The notes: a model not told the origin generated them from the sequence alone. A DNA stretch of 37,109 nt from Capnocytophaga sp. (GCA_030538675.1 JAUNTM010000015.1:1-37109); one strand, 5' to 3'. Shown: positions 21,375-30,604, counted from the first letter of the stretch. Made by a program: numbers and translations.

Positions 21375-23678
21375 TTAAATGGAAATACTAATCGGTTGAT
21401 TACCAACTACTATTACGTTTCCGTTCACGTTGATGTCAAGCCCGCCGCCTTCCGATTGCAGCGTAGCGTTGCCTTTTCCGACCGTCAGCGTTACGATGTG
21501 GTTGCGGTGGTTTATTTTGAAGGAATATTCTTCCCATTGCGACGGAATTTTCGGTTCAAAATAAAGCCGTCCGTCACGCATCCGCATTCCTCCGAAACCT
21601 TCCACGATGCTCATCCACGTACCCGCCATCGAGGTGATGTGCAACCCTTCGTGAACTTCCTTATTATAGTCGTCCAAATCAAGCCGCGAAGTCCGCAGAT
21701 AGAACGTATAAGCCTGCTCCATACGGTCGAGTTTTGCCGCCAGAATGCTGTGTACGCAAGGCGAAAGCGACGATTCGTGTACGGTGAACGGCTCGTAAAA
21801 ATCAAAATGGCGTTGCAGTTCTTCTACCGAAAAATGGTCTTCAAAGAAATAAAACCCTTGCAACGTATCTGCCTGCTTGATGTACGGCGAACGCAAAATT
21901 CTGTCCCACGACCAATGCTGGTTGATAGGGCGTTGTTTTTTGTCCAGTTTATCCACCGTAACCAATTCTTTGTCAAGAAAACCGTCTTGTTGCAGATACA
22001 CATTGTGCGTTTCGCTATACGGAAAATACATATTTTCGGAAACCGACAACCATTTTTCTATTTCGTTTTCGGAAAGAGTTGTCGCTTTTATAATTCGCTG
22101 ATAATCAGAAACGTTATTTTCCTTTACCTTTTTGATGTTTTCCACCGCATAACGAATGCACCATTGGGCTAAGTAGTTGGTATAGAAATTATTATTAACG
22201 TTATTTTCATATTCGTTAGGTCCGGTTACGCCGAGAATAACGTATTTGTTTTTTTCTGCGGAAAACGTTGCCCGTTGCTGCCAAAAACGTGCGATGCCGA
22301 TAAGCACTTCCAATCCCATTTCGGGAACGTATGAAAAATCGCCCGTATAACGAACGTAATTGAAAATCGCAAAGGCAATCGCTCCGTTGCGGTGGATTTC
22401 CTCAAAAGTTATCTCCCACTCGTTGTGGCATTCTTCGCCGTTCATCGTAACCATCGGGTAGAGTGCCGCACCGCCTGTAAATCCTAATTTTTCGGCATTT
22501 TCAATAGCTTTCTGCAGATGGTTGTATCTGTATTTCAGCAAATTACGGGCTACTTCTTCGTTTTTGGTCGCCATATAGAATGAGAGGCAGTAGGCTTCGG
22601 TGTCCCAGTACGTGCTTCCGCCGTATTTTTCGCCCGTAAAACCTTTCGGACCGATATTCAGGTTCGGGTATTTCCCTGAGTATGTTTGGTTTAGCTGAAA
22701 AATATTAAACCGAATAGCTTGTTGGGCTTTCACATCGCCTTTGATGCTGATGTCCGCCATTTTCCAGACGCCCGCCCAATCATTTTTTTGTTGCAAAAGA
22801 AGGTTTTCGTAGCCGATTTTCGTCGCTTCCGAAAGCACATTTTTCGCTGTTTTTTCTAAATTCTCCTTATCGGAATTTAAGGACGAAACGTATCCGCCGA
22901 ATTTTTCAAACACCGCCGTTTGATTTTTTTCTACGGAACAGACGTATTCTGCCGAGATGTATTTTTCAGCTTTTTTTGTCCCTTTCGGGGGAATGCCCGT
23001 CCCGCCGACAGAAAGCGAATTTTCCATAAACGTACACACACGGAATGCCGTTTTTTTGGTTTCGGCAAGAATAAAACCGCCGTTTTTTTCTTCGGAAACG
23101 CCCATCGTATTCCAGAATTTTTCCTCCCAATTCGTATCGTGGTTTTCAATATCGCTGTCCAGATACGACTCGAAAACGATGTCGGCATTTTGGTTTATCG
23201 GCGTGATTTCATAGCGGATAACGCCCAATTCATCGTGTTTCAAACTCAGAAAACGGGTAGAAACTACGCTGACTTTCAAATCATTGGAAAGCGTTGCCAC
23301 AAACGAACGCTTGTACCAGCCTTCTTTCATATTGAGTTCTCTGCGGAAATTTTCGACGGATTTACAGGTGTTCAAATCGAGCGTTTCGCCATTGATTTTT
23401 ATGTTAATGCCAATCCAGCCCGGGGCGTTGAGTACTTTGGCGAAATATTCGGGATAGCCGTTTTTCCACCAGCCGACTTTGGTTTTGTCGGGATAATACA
23501 CACCGCCGATGTAACTTCCTTGGAAGGTCTGTCCGCTGTATTTTTCTTCAAAATTGGCACGCTGTCCCATCGCTCCGTTGCCGAGGCTGAACAGACTTTC
23601 GGAGGCACAAACACGCTCTTTTTCAAAGCCTTCTTCTATAATTGACCATTCATTAGGAATGATGTAATCTTGATTCAT
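21375..23678 (-). CDS. GH65 maltose phosphorylase
   Basis: A 767-residue cytoplasmic glycoside phosphorylase. It has the N-terminal beta-sandwich, a helical linker and an (alpha/alpha)6 barrel. The general acid is Glu489 in GVTGPNEYENNVNNNFYTNY, the GH65 signature, and phosphate- and sugar-site segments such as YGGSTYWDTEAY (about 352-363) and INQHWSWDRI are present. Converting maltose plus phosphate to beta-glucose-1-phosphate and glucose fits the neighbouring beta-phosphoglucomutase and MFS gene. Kojibiose or trehalose phosphorylase activity cannot be excluded by sequence, but the amylase next door favours maltose. There is no signal peptide. The gene is separated from pgmB by a palindromic repeat region. 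Confidence 0.92.
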   Translation of the reverse strand: MNQDYIIPNEWSIIEEGFEKERVCASESLFSLGNGAMGQRANFEEKYSGQTFQGSYIGGVYYPDKTKVGWWKNGYPEYFAKVLNAPGWIGINIKINGETLDLNTCKSVENFRRELNMKEGWYKRSFVATLSNDLKVSVVSTRFLSLKHDELGVIRYEITPINQNADIVFESYLDSDIENHDTNWEEKFWNTMGVSEEKNGGFILAETKKTAFRVCTFMENSLSVGGTGIPPKGTKKAEKYISAEYVCSVEKNQTAVFEKFGGYVSSLNSDKENLEKTAKNVLSEATKIGYENLLLQQKNDWAGVWKMADISIKGDVKAQQAIRFNIFQLNQTYSGKYPNLNIGPKGFTGEKYGGSTYWDTEAYCLSFYMATKNEEVARNLLKYRYNHLQKAIENAEKLGFTGGAALYPMVTMNGEECHNEWEITFEEIHRNGAIAFAIFNYVRYTGDFSYVPEMGLEVLIGIARFWQQRATFSAEKNKYVILGVTGPNEYENNVNNNFYTNYLAQWCIRYAVENIKKVKENNVSDYQRIIKATTLSENEIEKWLSVSENMYFPYSETHNVYLQQDGFLDKELVTVDKLDKKQRPINQHWSWDRILRSPYIKQADTLQGFYFFEDHFSVEELQRHFDFYEPFTVHESSLSPCVHSILAAKLDRMEQAYTFYLRTSRLDLDDYNKEVHEGLHITSMAGTWMSIVEGFGGMRMRDGRLYFEPKIPSQWEEYSFKINHRNHIVTLTVGKGNATLQSEGGGLDINVNGNVIVVGNQPISISI

Positions 23679-23735
23679 TTTTTTTAGGGATTAGGGTTTA
23701 GTAAATAGGTTTTAGGTTGTTCGATGTAATTTGAT

Positions 23736-23884
23736 TTTGTTTGAATGCCTTCGGCGTTTGATGTGATTTGAGATTATTCGATATTGTTTGAATGCCTTTG
23801 GCGTTTGATGTGGTTCGAACTCTTCAAACGGCGAAGCCAATCGAACTATTTCAAATCTTTCAAACGGCGAAGCCAATCAAATCC
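23736..23884. repeat. Palindromic repeat cluster between pgmB and the GH65 gene
   Basis: Two direct units (TTTGAATGCCTTCGGCGTTT at 23740-23759 and a TTGG variant in 23786-23806) are followed by two inverted units (TTCAAACGGCGAAGCCAATC at 23823-23842 and 23859-23878). It lies inside the maltose operon. The last unit forms the final six codons and stop of pgmB (LIGFAV). Related TTTGATGTGATTTGA sequence occurs at 32340-32366. Confidence 0.75.
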
Positions 23885-24492
23885 GCAACAACCTCATCGG
23901 CTTGATGCAATATTTCGGGATTTCCGATGCCGATAGCTTTCATTCCTGCCGATTTTGCGGCCTCAATGCCGGCTTCCGAGTCCTCGAAGACCACGCATTC
24001 CCCGTAAGGGACACCGATTTTATCGGCAGCAAGGAGGAAAACTTCGGGGTCGGGTTTGGCTTTGCTCACGTCGTTGCCGTCCACAATGGCATCGAAAAGC
24101 GAAATAATATTTGTTTTTTCTAAAATCAAACGGGCGTTTTTACTCGCCGACCCGAGGGCGATTTTTTTATTTTCCGATTTTAGTTTTTCCAAATATTTTT
24201 TTACGCCCGGCAAGATGTCGTTTTCGTCCATTTTGGCAACGAAAGTCAGATAATCTTCGTTTTTGCGGGTAGCGAGTTCGTCAAATTCCCTGTCGGAAAT
24301 ACAGACTTTCGCCCAATCGAGGATTTTTTTGAGCGAATCAACCCTGCTTACGCCTTTGAGCTGTTCGTTTAGTTCGTGCGTGAGCGTAAACCCGAATTCG
24401 TCTCCGATTTTTTTCCACGCGAGGAAATGGAATTTCGCCGTATCGACAATCACGCCGTCGAGGTCGAAAATATAACCGTTTAATTGTTTCAT
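23860..24492 (-). CDS. pgmB: Beta-phosphoglucomutase
   Basis: A 210-residue HAD-superfamily enzyme that turns beta-glucose-1-phosphate, made by the adjacent maltose phosphorylase, into glucose-6-phosphate. The nucleophile is Asp10 and the acid/base Asp12 in IFDLDGVIVDT. Motif II lies in LGSASKNA, and motif III/IV appear as SKAKPDPEVF and VFEDSEAGIEAAKSAGM. Its last residues (LIGFAV) and stop codon are provided by a repeat unit that also occurs nearby, so the natural C-terminus may have been slightly altered; length remains normal for the family. It starts 46 bases after the MFS stop. Operon position is between the permease and the phosphorylase. Confidence 0.93.
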   Translation of the reverse strand: MKQLNGYIFDLDGVIVDTAKFHFLAWKKIGDEFGFTLTHELNEQLKGVSRVDSLKKILDWAKVCISDREFDELATRKNEDYLTFVAKMDENDILPGVKKYLEKLKSENKKIALGSASKNARLILEKTNIISLFDAIVDGNDVSKAKPDPEVFLLAADKIGVPYGECVVFEDSEAGIEAAKSAGMKAIGIGNPEILHQADEVVADLIGFAV

Positions 24493-24538
24493 ATTTTATA
24501 TTTTTTGCTGTCCGAAAAATACGGAAGCGATTTTTTTA

Positions 24539-25837
24539 TTATTTTTCTTTGATGATAAATACCGAAAAAGCTCCGATAACCAGCAATACGCCTGCGATGA
24601 CAAGCATCAGTATTGGGCTTGCTCCCAACATCTTGAAAACCACACCGCCCAACACCGCCGCGATGATTTGCGGAATGCAAATCGTGCCGTTAAACAAACC
24701 TAAATACGCTCCCATATTGTTGCCTTTCAGGGCATTGGTCAATATGGTAAACGGAAGTGCGAGCATCGCTGCCCACGCACACCCGATGAGCATATACGAG
24801 CCGAAAAGCACGTACTGGTCGGTAACGAAAAGGGTGGAAATGAAGCCGATACCGCCCAAAAGCAAACTTACAAAATACGCCGTTTTGTTGCTTTTGAAAA
24901 ACGGCAGCACTACCGCCCACAAAATCGACCCGACGGATTGTACGGCAAAAAGCACCCCGACCCAGTTGCCTGCATTTTGGAAAGCCTCCGAATTGGCATC
25001 GGTGGTATTCCAGACGGTTTCGGCAATGCCTGCGTTGGTGTACGTCCACATATAGACGAACGCCGACCAGCAGAAAAATTGCGTCAGCCCGACCGTCCAG
25101 AATACTTTGGGAGCATTTTTCAAAAGAACGAAAACGTTTGTTTTCTGTTTTTTTTCTGAAACTTCTTCAATACCGTGAAATTCGGCATACTCCTTCGGTG
25201 GCATTTCTTTTACATTGAATATGGTGTACAGCACACAACCGATGAGAATCACCGCCCCGAGATAGAACGAATAAATCACCGAATCGGGGACAATACCCTC
25301 TGCCGCCGTATTTTGGATGCCTATCCACGTGAAAATAATCGGAAATAAAAATCCTACAAAATTCCCTGCATTACAGACGAAACTCTGCACCGAAAAAGCG
25401 AGTTTTTTCTGTTTTTCATTGACCATATCGCCGACCATCATTTTGAAAGGCTGCATCGCCACGTTGATAGCCGTATCGAGCAACATCAAGGCTATCAGCC
25501 CGAAAATCATTGCGTTGGCTACCGTGAGGTTGAAACTTCCTGCGTTGGGCAGGAGTGCCATCACGATAACGGCAACCACCGCCCCGACAAACAGATAAGG
25601 TATCCGCCGACCGAAACGAGTCCACGTTCTGTCGCTCGCCACGCCCACAATCGGCTGAATGATAAGCCCCATTAATGGCGGTAAAATCCAGAAATAACTC
25701 AAATTATGAGGGTCTGCCCCCAATGTAGAAAATATCCGGCTGTTATTGGCGTTTTGCAGTGCGTAAGCTATCTGCACGCCAAAAAAACCGAAATTGATAT
25801 TCCATATATCCAAAAAACTTAAATTGCGTTTTTCCAC
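24539..25837 (-). CDS. MFS maltose/sugar permease (SLC45/GPH-like)
   Basis: A 432-residue membrane transporter with about 12 helices. The first cytoplasmic loop has the major-facilitator motif VGVASDRTWTRFGRRIPYL, and the segment FSTLGADPHNLSYFWILPPL is typical of SLC45-type sugar transporters of Bacteroidetes maltose operons. The open frame extends to a GTG at 25861, but I favour the GTG complementary to 25835-25837: the protein then begins (M)EKRNLSF like its relatives, and AGGA lies about 7 bases upstream. No ATG start is available. It is the first gene of the maltose operon and should import maltose or malto-oligosaccharides released by the GH13 enzyme. Confidence 0.9.
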   Translation of the reverse strand: MEKRNLSFLDIWNINFGFFGVQIAYALQNANNSRIFSTLGADPHNLSYFWILPPLMGLIIQPIVGVASDRTWTRFGRRIPYLFVGAVVAVIVMALLPNAGSFNLTVANAMIFGLIALMLLDTAINVAMQPFKMMVGDMVNEKQKKLAFSVQSFVCNAGNFVGFLFPIIFTWIGIQNTAAEGIVPDSVIYSFYLGAVILIGCVLYTIFNVKEMPPKEYAEFHGIEEVSEKKQKTNVFVLLKNAPKVFWTVGLTQFFCWSAFVYMWTYTNAGIAETVWNTTDANSEAFQNAGNWVGVLFAVQSVGSILWAVVLPFFKSNKTAYFVSLLLGGIGFISTLFVTDQYVLFGSYMLIGCAWAAMLALPFTILTNALKGNNMGAYLGLFNGTICIPQIIAAVLGGVVFKMLGASPILMLVIAGVLLVIGAFSVFIIKEK

Positions 25838-25914
25838 AATATATCCTATTACCGAAAGCACACTGCTTTTTTTTGAAAAATGCCTCCGTTAGTTTGTAAA
25901 ATCCGTTGAGAAAT

Positions 25915-25957
25915 CATAATAAAAACCCTTACCCGAAGAATCAGGGAGTTTATTATG
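25915..25957 (-). promoter_or_regulatory. Hairpin in the maltose operon leader
   Basis: CATAATAAA (25915-25923) pairs with TTTATTATG (25949-25957), and CCCT (25926-25929) with AGGG (25943-25946), leaving a 13-base loop. It lies in the roughly 140-base untranslated leader of the operon and is not followed by T on the minus strand, so it is not a simple terminator. It could be an RNA regulator or an operator. Confidence 0.45.
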
Positions 25958-25985
25958 TGTTTTGAGAAGTATGAAATTGTTAGGG

Positions 25986-26016
25986 CAAATGTAGGAAATT
26001 ATTTTTGGAAAACAAA
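25986..26016 (-). promoter_or_regulatory. Promoter of the maltose operon
   Basis: On the minus strand, TTTG (26016-26013), 19 bases, then TACATTTG (25993-25986): a full-consensus Bacteroidetes promoter about 150 bases upstream of the MFS start. Confidence 0.8.
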
Positions 26017-26085
26017 AGGATTTTTCGAAAAATTTATTTGGCACACCGATAAGAACATTCAAAATAATTTAGTCTGCACAAAGCA

Positions 26086-26115
26086 TTGCCAAAAAAACAG
26101 AATAGTGTATCTTTG
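26086..26115 (+). promoter_or_regulatory. Promoter of pheT
   Basis: TTG at 26086-26088, 19 bases, then TATCTTTG at 26108-26115. The leader to the ATG at 26180 is about 60 bases. Confidence 0.75.
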
Positions 26116-26179
26116 CATTTCGGTTTATGCGTACTAAAAATAGTATGCTATATACCGAACCCGAACAAATATTTGTAGC

Positions 26180-28603
26180 ATGAAGATTTCGTATAATTGG
26201 ATTAAGAATTTTATCAAAACGGAATGGTCTTCCGAAGAAACAGCCGCTTTATTGACCGATTTAGGACTTGAAGTAGAAGGTATTGAACCCTTCGAAAGCA
26301 TTCGTGGCGGACTCAAGGGTGTCGTAGTGGGACACGTTCTTGAATGTGAACAACATCCTAATGCCGACCGCTTGCGAATTACCAAAGTAGATGTAGGCGA
26401 TGGCAAGCTCCTACAAATCGTTTGCGGAGCACCCAATGTAGCAAAAGGACAAAAAGTTCCCGTAGCGCTCATCGGAACAACGCTTTATGACGAAAAAGGG
26501 GAACCTTGGCAAATCAAAAAGGGAAAAATACGAGGTGAGGAAAGTTCGGGTATGATATGTGCCGAAGACGAATTAGGATTGGGCAAAAGCCATGAAGGCA
26601 TTATGGTTTTGGACGACAAATACGAGCCCGGAACGCCTTGCAGTGAACTATTTGAAGTGGTTTCTGATGAAGTATTTGAAATCGGGCTTACCCCCAATCG
26701 TGCCGATGCAATGAGCCACTATGGTGTAGCAAGAGATTTGCGTGCCGGAATGATGCAAAAGGGCATAAACATAGAGTTTATAACGCCTTCCGTTACCAAA
26801 TTCCACGTTGACAACCGAACACTCAAAATAGATGTGGAAGTAGAGGACAAAGAATTGGCGCCCCGATATACCGGCGTAACGATAAGTAATGTGAAAATAG
26901 CCGAATCACCTAAATGGTTGCAAAACAAACTTAAAGCTATCGGCATCACGCCCAAAAATAACGTAGTGGACGTAACCAACTACGTGCTGCACGAATTGGG
27001 GCAGCCGCTACACGCCTTTGACGCAGACCGTATCATTGGTAAAAAAATAATCGTCAAAAATGCTGAAGCCGGCACAAAGTTCACAACGCTTGATGAAGTG
27101 GAACGCACTCTCGACGCTGAAGACCTTATGATATACGATGCCGAAAAACCGCTCTGCATTGCAGGCGTGTTCGGGGGCTTGCACTCAGGAGTTACAGAAC
27201 GTACCGCTACTATTTTCCTTGAAAGTGCTTACTTCAATCCCGTGTCGGTACGCAAATCGGCAAAACGACACGGACTCAGCACCGATTCTTCATTCCGCTT
27301 TGAGCGAGGCGTAAACATCGCCGATGTAAAGTACGCCCTGCTACACGCAGCAATTCTCATCAAAAATATTGCAGGCGGAGAGATATCATCGGATGTGACA
27401 GACTTGTACCCTAAAAAACAAGAAGAATTCCAAGTATTTCTTACGTTTGAAAAAGTACACAAACTCATCGGGCAAACTATTTCCAATGATATCATCAAAA
27501 GTATTTTGCATTCGCTCGATATAAAAATCAATTCCGTAACAGAACGAGGGCTCGGATTATCAGTGCCTTCGTATCGGGTAGATGTACAACGTGAAGTAGA
27601 CGTTATCGAAGAAATATTACGAATATACGGATATAACAACATCGACTTCTCGACCAAAATAAATGCCTCCATGTCGCATTCGTCCAAATTTGACGACCAC
27701 AACGTACAGGACATCATCGCAGGGCAACTCATGGGGCAAGGTTTCTTTGAAATCATGACCAACAGCCTCGTTCCTGACCGATATATTGAAGACTATGGTA
27801 CAACCGAAAATGCCGTAAAAATACTCAATCCGCTAAGCAATGATTTAAGCTATATGCGCCAGCAATTGTTACCGTCGGCATTGGAAGCTATTGCGTATAA
27901 CATCAACCGCAAACGCAACGACCTCAAGCTCTTCGAATTCGGAAAAACGTATACCAAAAACGGCGAAACCTACACCGAAAACAAACACTTGATGCTATTA
28001 GTGAGCGGTAACCGGTATAATGAAAATTGGAATAACCCACAACAGAAATCCGACTTCTTTTTCCTAAGAGGCATTGCCGATGCGTTATTATCACGACTGG
28101 GGCTAACCGAAACCTGCATACGCCCTTTGGATGCCAACCCTTGCTTGCAAGAAGGCATTGTCCTGACTGCCAAGAATATACAAGTAGCTACCATCGGATT
28201 GGTAAAAACTAAAATACTCAAAACTTTTGGCGTAAAACAAGAAGTGCTTTGTGCTGATTTTGATTGGTCGGCGATATTGGAAATCATCAAAGGGCAAAAA
28301 GTAAAATTCCAAGAAATCGTCAAATATCCGGAAGTACGCCGCGACCTAGCATTGGTTCTTGATGAAAAAATAAATTTCCAAGACATACACCAACTCGCCT
28401 ACCAAACGGAAAAAACATTACTCAAAAACATCAACCTTTTTGACGTATACCAAGGTGATAAATTGCCCAAAGGTAAAAAAAGCTATGCTGTAAGTTTCGT
28501 ATTGCAAGACGATAAAAAAACCTTGACCGACAAGCAAATCGAAAAAACCATGCAGAAATTGCAACAGCAATTTGAAGAAAAACTCGGTGCTACATTACGA
28601 TAA
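26180..28603 (+). CDS. pheT: Phenylalanine--tRNA ligase beta subunit
   Basis: An 807-residue beta chain that forms the alpha2-beta2 enzyme with PheS and provides tRNA recognition and editing. Order: N-terminal start (MKISYNWIKNFI), a tRNA-binding OB domain (about 42-150, VVGHVLECEQHPNADRLRIT), the B3/B4 editing region (YTGVTISNVK, TLDEVERTLDAEDLMIYD), B5 with SVPSYRVDVQREVDVIEEIL, a catalytic-like domain, and the C-terminal FDX-ACB anticodon-binding domain (VKYPEVRRDLALVLDEKINF). Full length. It has its own promoter and a terminator at 28627. pheS is not adjacent, as is common in Bacteroidetes. Confidence 0.97.
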   Translation: MKISYNWIKNFIKTEWSSEETAALLTDLGLEVEGIEPFESIRGGLKGVVVGHVLECEQHPNADRLRITKVDVGDGKLLQIVCGAPNVAKGQKVPVALIGTTLYDEKGEPWQIKKGKIRGEESSGMICAEDELGLGKSHEGIMVLDDKYEPGTPCSELFEVVSDEVFEIGLTPNRADAMSHYGVARDLRAGMMQKGINIEFITPSVTKFHVDNRTLKIDVEVEDKELAPRYTGVTISNVKIAESPKWLQNKLKAIGITPKNNVVDVTNYVLHELGQPLHAFDADRIIGKKIIVKNAEAGTKFTTLDEVERTLDAEDLMIYDAEKPLCIAGVFGGLHSGVTERTATIFLESAYFNPVSVRKSAKRHGLSTDSSFRFERGVNIADVKYALLHAAILIKNIAGGEISSDVTDLYPKKQEEFQVFLTFEKVHKLIGQTISNDIIKSILHSLDIKINSVTERGLGLSVPSYRVDVQREVDVIEEILRIYGYNNIDFSTKINASMSHSSKFDDHNVQDIIAGQLMGQGFFEIMTNSLVPDRYIEDYGTTENAVKILNPLSNDLSYMRQQLLPSALEAIAYNINRKRNDLKLFEFGKTYTKNGETYTENKHLMLLVSGNRYNENWNNPQQKSDFFFLRGIADALLSRLGLTETCIRPLDANPCLQEGIVLTAKNIQVATIGLVKTKILKTFGVKQEVLCADFDWSAILEIIKGQKVKFQEIVKYPEVRRDLALVLDEKINFQDIHQLAYQTEKTLLKNINLFDVYQGDKLPKGKKSYAVSFVLQDDKKTLTDKQIEKTMQKLQQQFEEKLGATLR

Positions 28604-28626
28604 AATTTGCACCAATAATAGCCAAG

Positions 28627-28659
28627 GCCGTTCGCATGTATTCGAACGGCTTTTATTTT
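28627..28659. terminator. Bidirectional terminator between pheT and the phosphodiesterase gene
   Basis: GCCGTTCG (28627-28634) pairs with CGAACGGC (28643-28650), an 8-base loop, then TTTTATTTT. It serves pheT; upstream A-rich bases are few, so action on the opposite strand is less sure. Confidence 0.85.
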
Positions 28660-29938
28660 AATCAACCAACACCTCACGAGCCGTCTTAGAATTGCCGTCA
28701 ATAGTATGCGAGTATTCAAGTCCGAGTATTTTTGCCAGTATCGGGTACAAATTTACGTTTTCAAACGGCGGAACGGTAATTCCGTTGCGGAATGCGGGAC
28801 CTTTCGCATAAAAAACAGCCAGCATTTCGGGGACTTCGGCGGGGTCATAACCGTGCTTGCCCGGCGTAACTTTTGAGTTTTTTTCTAAGAAAATTTTCGG
28901 AGCTTTGGGAACTAAAAGTATTTCGCCAATGCGGTTAAAGCGGTCATCACGAGCGGCATAATGAAGCTTTCGGGGAAAACGCTTGGTTAGAAAAACGTCA
29001 TAATCGTCCGTTTTTTCTTTTTTTAACTGGCGAAAGACCTGTTTTATTTCCTTCGGATTTTTCACGTGAACCCGCAAAAGCGATTGCGAATTGATGTACA
29101 AAAACCGCTCTTTGTCAAGCAGAATTTCAGGAATTTCGAGCGGATTTTCAATATCCACCCGAAGCATTCCGTGGTCGGAAACGAAGATGTAATTCACATC
29201 GGGAAGCCCCAATTTATCAACAGCATCCATCAATTTGCCTACGCTTTCATCTACAAAACGCACCGCCTGTTCGGTTTCGGGAGTTTCCGGACCGAAAAGG
29301 TGTCCCATTTTATCCACTTCGGGGAAATAAAACGTGATGAAATGCGGACGCACATCTTCAGGAAGTTGCAACCAATCGGTTACGATTTTTATCTTTTGGT
29401 CGATGCCGAACTGTTCGTGATAATTGTAATAATAGGTAGGGCGTGTGCCACCAGCATCGCTATTGGCAGCCACCCAAAAAAGCGGTGCCGAAAGTACGCC
29501 CTGCCGCTCTGCAAGCGACCACAACGGCACGCCTCCCAACCACGAGCCGTCGCTGATTTTGTTTTGATGGCTCATCGCAAAATAGTCATCTCGCTTGAAA
29601 TCGTAAAACCAATTATCCACAAAACCCGTATGCGACGGATACATTCCTGTCATCAGGGTATAGTGATTGGGACCCGTAATGCTCGGATAGGCAGGAATCA
29701 TCGCTTCGGCTTGCACGCCTTCTTCGGCGAGTTTTAGCAGATTTTTGGCGTTGTATTTTTTGGCGAAATCGTACCGAAATCCGTCGGCAGAAATTACGAT
29801 GAGATACGGTTTGCTAAGCGTAGCTTCGGCGTTTTTCCGGTTCGGGACGATGTGTTGCGTAGTGTCAACCGCTCTGTTTTGGGCAAATCCCGCTACGGCG
29901 GAAAACAGCAAAAAAGCGTAAGTGAAAATGGTTTTCAT
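28658..29938 (-). CDS. Secreted alkaline phosphatase-superfamily phosphodiesterase (ENPP-like)
   Basis: A 426-residue enzyme with a signal peptide (MKTIFTYAFLLFSAVAGFAQ). The metal site and nucleophile match nucleotide pyrophosphatase/phosphodiesterases: Asp52 in ISADGFRYD, Thr88 in YPSITGPNHYTLMTG, the VSDHGM segment and the KHGYDP segment. It should cleave phosphodiester or pyrophosphate bonds in the periplasm or outside the cell. I start at the ATG complementary to 29936-29938, not at 29977, because a -7 box lies at 29957-29964 and the shorter form has a clean signal peptide. It is convergent with pheT. Confidence 0.9.
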   Translation of the reverse strand: MKTIFTYAFLLFSAVAGFAQNRAVDTTQHIVPNRKNAEATLSKPYLIVISADGFRYDFAKKYNAKNLLKLAEEGVQAEAMIPAYPSITGPNHYTLMTGMYPSHTGFVDNWFYDFKRDDYFAMSHQNKISDGSWLGGVPLWSLAERQGVLSAPLFWVAANSDAGGTRPTYYYNYHEQFGIDQKIKIVTDWLQLPEDVRPHFITFYFPEVDKMGHLFGPETPETEQAVRFVDESVGKLMDAVDKLGLPDVNYIFVSDHGMLRVDIENPLEIPEILLDKERFLYINSQSLLRVHVKNPKEIKQVFRQLKKEKTDDYDVFLTKRFPRKLHYAARDDRFNRIGEILLVPKAPKIFLEKNSKVTPGKHGYDPAEVPEMLAVFYAKGPAFRNGITVPPFENVNLYPILAKILGLEYSHTIDGNSKTAREVLVD

Positions 29939-29956
29939 TTCAGAAAATTTTATCCG

Positions 29957-29964
29957 CAAAAATA
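29957..29964 (-). promoter_or_regulatory. -7 box of the phosphodiesterase gene
   Basis: Minus strand 29964-29957 reads TATTTTTG. It lies 18 bases before the chosen ATG (29938) and inside the longer open frame. Confidence 0.65.
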
Positions 29965-30029
29965 CTATTTTTTTCAAATACGTGCAGTTTCAATGACGTT
30001 TCGTAATGATTTGGTAATTTCGATAAAAC

Positions 30030-30066
30030 AAAAGTGGTTTCCCTTATAAAAAAGAAAACCACTTTT
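30030..30066 (-). terminator. Terminator after the PepSY-like gene
   Basis: AAAAGTGGTTT (30030-30040) pairs with AAACCACTTTT (30056-30066). On the minus strand it is followed by TTTT runs. It lies 21 bases after the stop of the gene at 30088. Confidence 0.8.
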
Positions 30067-30087
30067 GGAGGTTTAAAACAAATTGTT

Positions 30088-30531
30088 CTAATCGTCAATT
30101 CGTATGAATTTGCCTTTTGTGTTAAAAATTAATTCAACATCATTGTTTAGTTCAATTTTTTGTTGTTTACGTTCTGTTTCCCAACCAGTGATTGTATTAT
30201 TCGGATAATGTTTTTTGGCGTATTGCATCAAAGCAACCGGAACAACACTTGCAGGTAACGCTGTTCGGCTGTCAATTTTTTTGATTTGAAATTTACTGTC
30301 AAACTCCAAATCAGTACCGTCATTGAGTTCTATTTCATATTCTTTTTTCATCATTTCAGTGTCCACTTCGGCTCTGGTTATGGTATGTTTGGGGAAATGT
30401 TTCTTGACATAAGTATGAATTTCCGATGGAATTTCTGTACTTTGAAGAACTCGGTCTTGGGCAAAAAATGCAACAGGCATCATAAAAAAGCATAGTGTAA
30501 TAACTAATTCGATTTTGTTTAAGTATTTCAT
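30088..30531 (-). CDS. PepSY-like domain secreted protein
   Basis: A 147-residue secreted protein with a signal peptide ending near FFAQ. It contains two related repeats: PSEIHTYVKKHFPKHTITRA with EYEIELNDGTDLEFDSKFQI, and PVALMQYAKKHYPNNTITGW with KIELNNDVELIFNTKGKF. This is the pattern of the PepSY-like (DUF2874) family of Bacteroidetes periplasmic proteins. Such proteins may bind or inhibit other proteins, but no clear biochemical role is known to me. It has its own promoter and terminator, so it is monocistronic. Confidence 0.85.
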   Translation of the reverse strand: MKYLNKIELVITLCFFMMPVAFFAQDRVLQSTEIPSEIHTYVKKHFPKHTITRAEVDTEMMKKEYEIELNDGTDLEFDSKFQIKKIDSRTALPASVVPVALMQYAKKHYPNNTITGWETERKQQKIELNNDVELIFNTKGKFIRIDD

Positions 30532-30596
30532 AGGATATTTAATTTTAGGGGTTTTAATAATTTTTTCCGACTATCAATTCATTTTAAAATAGAGAG

Positions 30597-30604
30597 CAAA
30601 TGTA
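30597..30604 (-). promoter_or_regulatory. -7 box of the PepSY-like gene
   Basis: Minus strand 30604-30597 reads TACATTTG, about 65 bases upstream of the ATG at 30531. Confidence 0.6.

Noticed and set aside
20997..22172. 391-codon plus-strand frame opposite the GH13 and GH65 genes
   Set aside because: It runs antisense to two clear enzymes and across their gap; the composition is a codon-bias shadow.
22920..23645. 241-codon plus-strand frame opposite the GH65 gene
   Set aside because: Antisense shadow of a conserved enzyme with intact catalytic motifs.
23736..23884. Possible CRISPR array from the repeated units
   Set aside because: Units occur in both orientations with irregular spacing and no spacer-like unique segments of constant length.
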